Of a stretch of 52,498 nucleotides of DNA, positions 49,509 through 52,498 are shown piece after piece (positions within the stretch are counted from its first letter, which is position 1; each line of letters begins with the position of its first letter). Source of the DNA: Bacillus sp. J33 (GTDB lineage Bacteria; Bacillota; Bacilli; Bacillales; Cytobacillaceae); the NCBI RefSeq assembly GCF_000518885.1, contig NZ_JAEL01000033.1, positions 1 to 52,498 on the forward strand, given 5' to 3'. The notes beneath the pieces were generated by a model. The model was not told the DNA's origin and ran no database searches. It was given only the letters and a program-made list of their open reading frames with translations. The translations under genes and the position numbers were made by a program.

Positions 49509-52256
49509 ATGACATTAGAGAAACAGCTAATCAATAAATCTTATTATCAGACCTTCATGGAATCGAATGAAAGTGAGCATCCAATCAGGGTTTTGGGCGA
49601 GATGTACGTAGCTGAGCAGCAGAACGAAGTGCCTGATTTAACGTATATCCGCTTTGCACAGGGAGAGGTTTATTTCCTTAATAAAGACTATGAAGCGGCT
49701 ATCTTCAAGTGGGAAAATATTACGAATGAACTGGGGCCGTGGGCACAGAAAAATATTGCGGATGCCTATTTTGAATTGGATTTGCTCTCAAATGCAGAGG
49801 ATTATTATAAATCTATCGAAGCGGACTCTGATGTGTTAAAAACAGAAGTGCTTCTGCAGCTGTTTTCCTTGTACATACAGCGCGGCAAGCTTGAAATGGC
49901 GGTTGAATCTATTAAAAAAGCGGTTAGCTTAAATCCGGATTATCCAGATGTAACCGAGCTGGCGCGAGAATTCTTTGAAGAGCACAGCGATTGGGGCAAT
50001 GCAGTTGAACTTGCTGTTAATGAGGCAATCCGTACCGAATCAGAGTCATGGTTTGCGGTTCTGCATTCCTATGTGGAGCAGGGACGAACAGCCAAGATCG
50101 ATCCAAACTATTTCAGCGAGGCATTGGCAACGCTGTATAAAGTGGATCAAGCCCGCTTTGAAAGACTGTCAACAGCATTTTGGAACAGTTATAAACAAAA
50201 TGATCTTTATTTTTCATGGCTTAAGGAAATTAACCATTTGCTGCTGAACATGGAGCCAGGGCGCTCCCATACTTGGCAGCTGCTATCCGAACTCTATAAA
50301 GATACTTATTTTGAATTGATCAACGGCAAGCATCTGGTTAGGGACTTATCCCATTTAATACCAAATCACTTAACCAATTGGGTGAAAATTGCAACGCCTT
50401 CACACTCGCTGGTTTCTGCAGCAGCTGTCTTGGCTTGGAGTGAGATTTTCCCATCCAATATTGATGCTTCTGCTGTCAGTGAGGCAGAAAGCCTTGTGGG
50501 CAAATCGCTCCGCTATCGGGATGGCCTTGAGGAGGGCTATAAGCTTTTTGAATCGGTCATGAAATGGGCGAAGGAGAAAGGCATTCTCATGGGGGAACGC
50601 TTTGAATGGATGGTCCGCGAGCTGCTGGATTTAAACTCCAGCCATTTGCTGGTTGCGGGTGCAGCTTCAAATGGAAAGTCATCTTTTGTGAACACACTCA
50701 TAGGTGAAGAGCTAATGGGAGATGCCACTTCAGCTTCTGTGCTTTTTAAGGATGCTGATGATACTGAAATCCATGCTGTTACAGATGAAGAGGCCAGAAG
50801 CATTTCTGACCTTGAAGATTTTAGGCAAAGAGCTGAAAAGAGCCAGCAAACACTCATCCGCTGTAAAATGCCCTTCAGCTATTTAAAGAAAAATAGATTA
50901 GCGCTTGTTGACACTCCTGGACTGGCTGGACAAAGCAAGTTCCGAAATGGAGCGTTCCAATACCTTCATTTTGCCGACAACCTGCTTTTTGTCCTGAATG
51001 CCGATTCTCCGCTGACGGATAAGGAGCTTGATATGGTTGTCAGAATGAGGGAACAGGCTCCTGAACTGCCAATCCATTTCCTTCTCAGCAAAATGGATCG
51101 GGTTTCCAATGGCCAGGATGCAATGGAACTATTCGAAGAAACCGAGTCACGCATAAATACGTATTTTCCAAATGCAAAGGTGTTTGCTTTCTCCACTTAT
51201 TATGAGAGTGAAAGCCAGCTTAATGATCTGTCAGACTTTATCAAATCACTGATGGATGGTCGGAACCTGGAAGAGGAGCGGACAGCCAAAGTTCTGTATT
51301 ATATTAAGAAGTCCATTAAATTCCTGCTTGAAAAGCGCGTTGAAATGGAGAACAGCTTAATTGATACGATTAAATGGAACGAGGAAATGGTTTCTAAGCT
51401 TAATGGTGCTATCAATCAGCTGAGTGATGTAGAAGAAGAGAAAATCCGAATAATTAAAAAGTCATACAGCAAAATCAAAGATGAAATGAGACAGAAATTG
51501 GAGAAAAAGATTCCGGAGCTTCTGCGCAACACCTCTGAGTTAGTGACAGAAGACAGCGATTTTGGGAAAATTCATGACGTGCTGAATGATGAAATGAATA
51601 AGCGAATTCATGAATATATCGAAGAATCGGTGCTGCCGGACTTCCGTGTCTCTATTCAGGATTGGATTGCCGAAAGTGAAGGCAAATTTAAGGAAAGCCA
51701 GACTTATTTGGATGAGATGAGCGAGAGCTTTAATGACTTATATGATGATGAGAAAATTGCATTGGACTGCGATTTCAGGGTTCTGGATGATTGGCGCAGG
51801 GATGCGGACCGCATGACAAGGGGAAGCGTCGAGCTTGATAAAGTCAATATCCTAAACCGATTCTCGCCATCGCAATTCCTGCTGAAAAGTGCAGGAAAGC
51901 TGCTGGGGGCTATCCCGCAGAATAAAGGAATGCTTTATAATAAATACAAGCAGTACATTGAAAATGAAGATTACAGCGAAGTCGCTGAATTGATTACAAA
52001 TAAGTTTATGCAGCAATTTGAATTGTTCGAGAAGTCACTGGAAAGGGATATCAAGATGTTCTTCCGAAATCCATTTGATGTACTGAACAAAACAGTTGAA
52101 GAAACACTTGAAGACATAGAAGTAAACAAAGAATCCTTAAGTGAGATGCGCAAGAATCCTGAAATCTACCGCGATCCGCTTACCCTGTTTGAGCTGAAGC
52201 TCCGTCAATTTGAGTGGATGACAGCGGCAGGGGAAAGGGTAAAAGAATATCATTAA
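49509..52256 (+). CDS. TPR-dynamin-like large GTPase
   Basis: A 915-aa protein. The N-terminal part (about 1-200) is a TPR-like helical repeat region (FAQGEVYFLNKDYEAAIFKWENI, YIQRGKLEMAVESIKKAVSLNPDYPDV). A GTPase domain follows with the P-loop GAASNGKSSFVNTLIG near 383, DTPG near 468 and LLSKMD near 525. The long helical C-terminal half (about 600-915) has coiled coils and an amphipathic stretch (SQFLLKSAGKLLGAIPQ), like the stalk and paddle of bacterial dynamins. Such proteins remodel or guard membranes; this TPR-fused type is uncharacterised to my knowledge. The start is ATG behind GGGGGATCAAG. It is monocistronic with its own terminator. Confidence 0.82.
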   Translation: MTLEKQLINKSYYQTFMESNESEHPIRVLGEMYVAEQQNEVPDLTYIRFAQGEVYFLNKDYEAAIFKWENITNELGPWAQKNIADAYFELDLLSNAEDYYKSIEADSDVLKTEVLLQLFSLYIQRGKLEMAVESIKKAVSLNPDYPDVTELAREFFEEHSDWGNAVELAVNEAIRTESESWFAVLHSYVEQGRTAKIDPNYFSEALATLYKVDQARFERLSTAFWNSYKQNDLYFSWLKEINHLLLNMEPGRSHTWQLLSELYKDTYFELINGKHLVRDLSHLIPNHLTNWVKIATPSHSLVSAAAVLAWSEIFPSNIDASAVSEAESLVGKSLRYRDGLEEGYKLFESVMKWAKEKGILMGERFEWMVRELLDLNSSHLLVAGAASNGKSSFVNTLIGEELMGDATSASVLFKDADDTEIHAVTDEEARSISDLEDFRQRAEKSQQTLIRCKMPFSYLKKNRLALVDTPGLAGQSKFRNGAFQYLHFADNLLFVLNADSPLTDKELDMVVRMREQAPELPIHFLLSKMDRVSNGQDAMELFEETESRINTYFPNAKVFAFSTYYESESQLNDLSDFIKSLMDGRNLEEERTAKVLYYIKKSIKFLLEKRVEMENSLIDTIKWNEEMVSKLNGAINQLSDVEEEKIRIIKKSYSKIKDEMRQKLEKKIPELLRNTSELVTEDSDFGKIHDVLNDEMNKRIHEYIEESVLPDFRVSIQDWIAESEGKFKESQTYLDEMSESFNDLYDDEKIALDCDFRVLDDWRRDADRMTRGSVELDKVNILNRFSPSQFLLKSAGKLLGAIPQNKGMLYNKYKQYIENEDYSEVAELITNKFMQQFELFEKSLERDIKMFFRNPFDVLNKTVEETLEDIEVNKESLSEMRKNPEIYRDPLTLFELKLRQFEWMTAAGERVKEYH

Positions 52257-52264
52257 TTAGCTTG

Positions 52265-52301
52265 AGAGGAAGATGCAATGAGAGCATTTTCCTCTTTTTT
52301 T
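52265..52301 (+). terminator. Intrinsic terminator of the GTPase gene
   Basis: AGAGGAAGATGC/GCATTTTCCTCT is followed by a T run that meets the next repeat element. Confidence 0.8.
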
Positions 52302-52302
52302 T

Positions 52303-52498
52303 AGGCTGTTTTCGTAAAGTTTGTTGCTTTTAATTGCAAACTTAATTTAACCTACCGAGTTGATTGTAGCGGAGGGCACTTGATCCTTGAAAATGCTACC
52401 GCATTTCCTTCGTGCGGTGCCAGGTCAGGGAAGCTTATTCAATGTCCTGCGGGAAGTGAGGGAAGTGGGAGACCCCGCAGGCGAAGCCGAGGAGGCTC
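52303..52498 (+). repeat. AGGCT-type intergenic repeat, cut by the window end
   Basis: It begins aggctgttttcgtaaagtttgttgc and carries ttgattgtagcggagggcac. Then comes a foreign stretch of about 61 bases (52384-52444) between two TCCT tetramers, then the core again (tcctgcgggaag, gggagaccccgcaggcgaagcc, gaggaggctc). The 3' end is outside the window. Confidence 0.68.

Overview
The window looks like chromosomal DNA of a Gram-positive, spore-forming Bacillaceae bacterium (Bacillus/Cytobacillus/Mesobacillus type). The grounds are A/G-rich Shine-Dalgarno sites, many TTG and GTG starts, intrinsic terminators after most operons, orphan kinases with the HEIRNPLTSLKGF signature of sporulation kinases, and gene pairs known from Bacillus (dgkB-rlmCD, xpaC-yaaN, malK-malR). 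No rRNA, tRNA, CRISPR, transposase or phage structural gene was seen.

Layout. 0-6 kb: manganese pyrophosphatase ppaC, a metallophosphoesterase, a V4R+STAS (RsbR-like) regulator, a DUF421 membrane protein, plsY and a methyltransferase. 6-12 kb: an orphan zinc-finger anti-sigma-like protein, a TetR regulator, dgkB, rlmCD and an orphan PAS histidine kinase. 12-20 kb: a degenerate tandem-repeat tract, a secreted phosphodiesterase/alkaline-phosphatase-family enzyme, an SH3b-C39 secreted protein, xpaC-yaaN (TelA) and a second, membrane-bound PAS kinase. 20-29 kb: an excisionase-like small protein, a minimal FAD protein, then the most distinctive locus. This is a nine-gene operon, kdgR-kdgK-hxlA-hxlB-kdgA-dctPQM-cupin(kdgF-like), behind a promoter with a cre site and three abutting LacI-type operators, facing convergent rpiA. 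29-38.5 kb: an EamA transporter, a second DUF421 protein, a 2-hydroxyacid dehydrogenase and a malate locus (malK, malR, malic enzyme, CimH/MaeN-type symporter, AEC permease). 38.5-49 kb: an unknown small protein, an MBL-fold hydrolase, a TerD-zinc ribbon-TerB fusion, a glycerophosphodiesterase, a small membrane protein plus ASCH protein, glnS, an Est30-like carboxylesterase, two possible tiny membrane proteins and an MFS transporter. 49.5-52.3 kb: a large TPR-dynamin-like GTPase.

How the genes work together. The 21-28 kb operon encodes TRAP uptake of an acidic sugar, KDG kinase and KDPG aldolase, i.e. the lower uronate (Entner-Doudoroff-like) route to pyruvate and glyceraldehyde 3-phosphate. 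Inserted in it are both enzymes of the ribulose monophosphate formaldehyde pathway, which use ribulose 5-phosphate, the substrate of neighbouring RpiA. One reading is that sugar use and capture of formaldehyde (for example from methyl-esterified pectin) are co-expressed; another is that the HPS/PHI pair acts on a different hexulose phosphate. The malate locus joins sensor, regulator, enzyme and two transporter types in one place.

Intergenic DNA is rich in repeats. A MITE-like family with AGGCT-type ends occurs five to six times (5.7, 5.8, 7.4, 31.1, 41.6, 52.3 kb), usually just after terminators. A second structured family occurs at 15.9, 48.8 and 49.3 kb, and one copy holds two hairpins with AGGAY loops. 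A perfect palindrome with core CAATCAAACRTTTGATTG appears at 8.8 and 18.1 kb.
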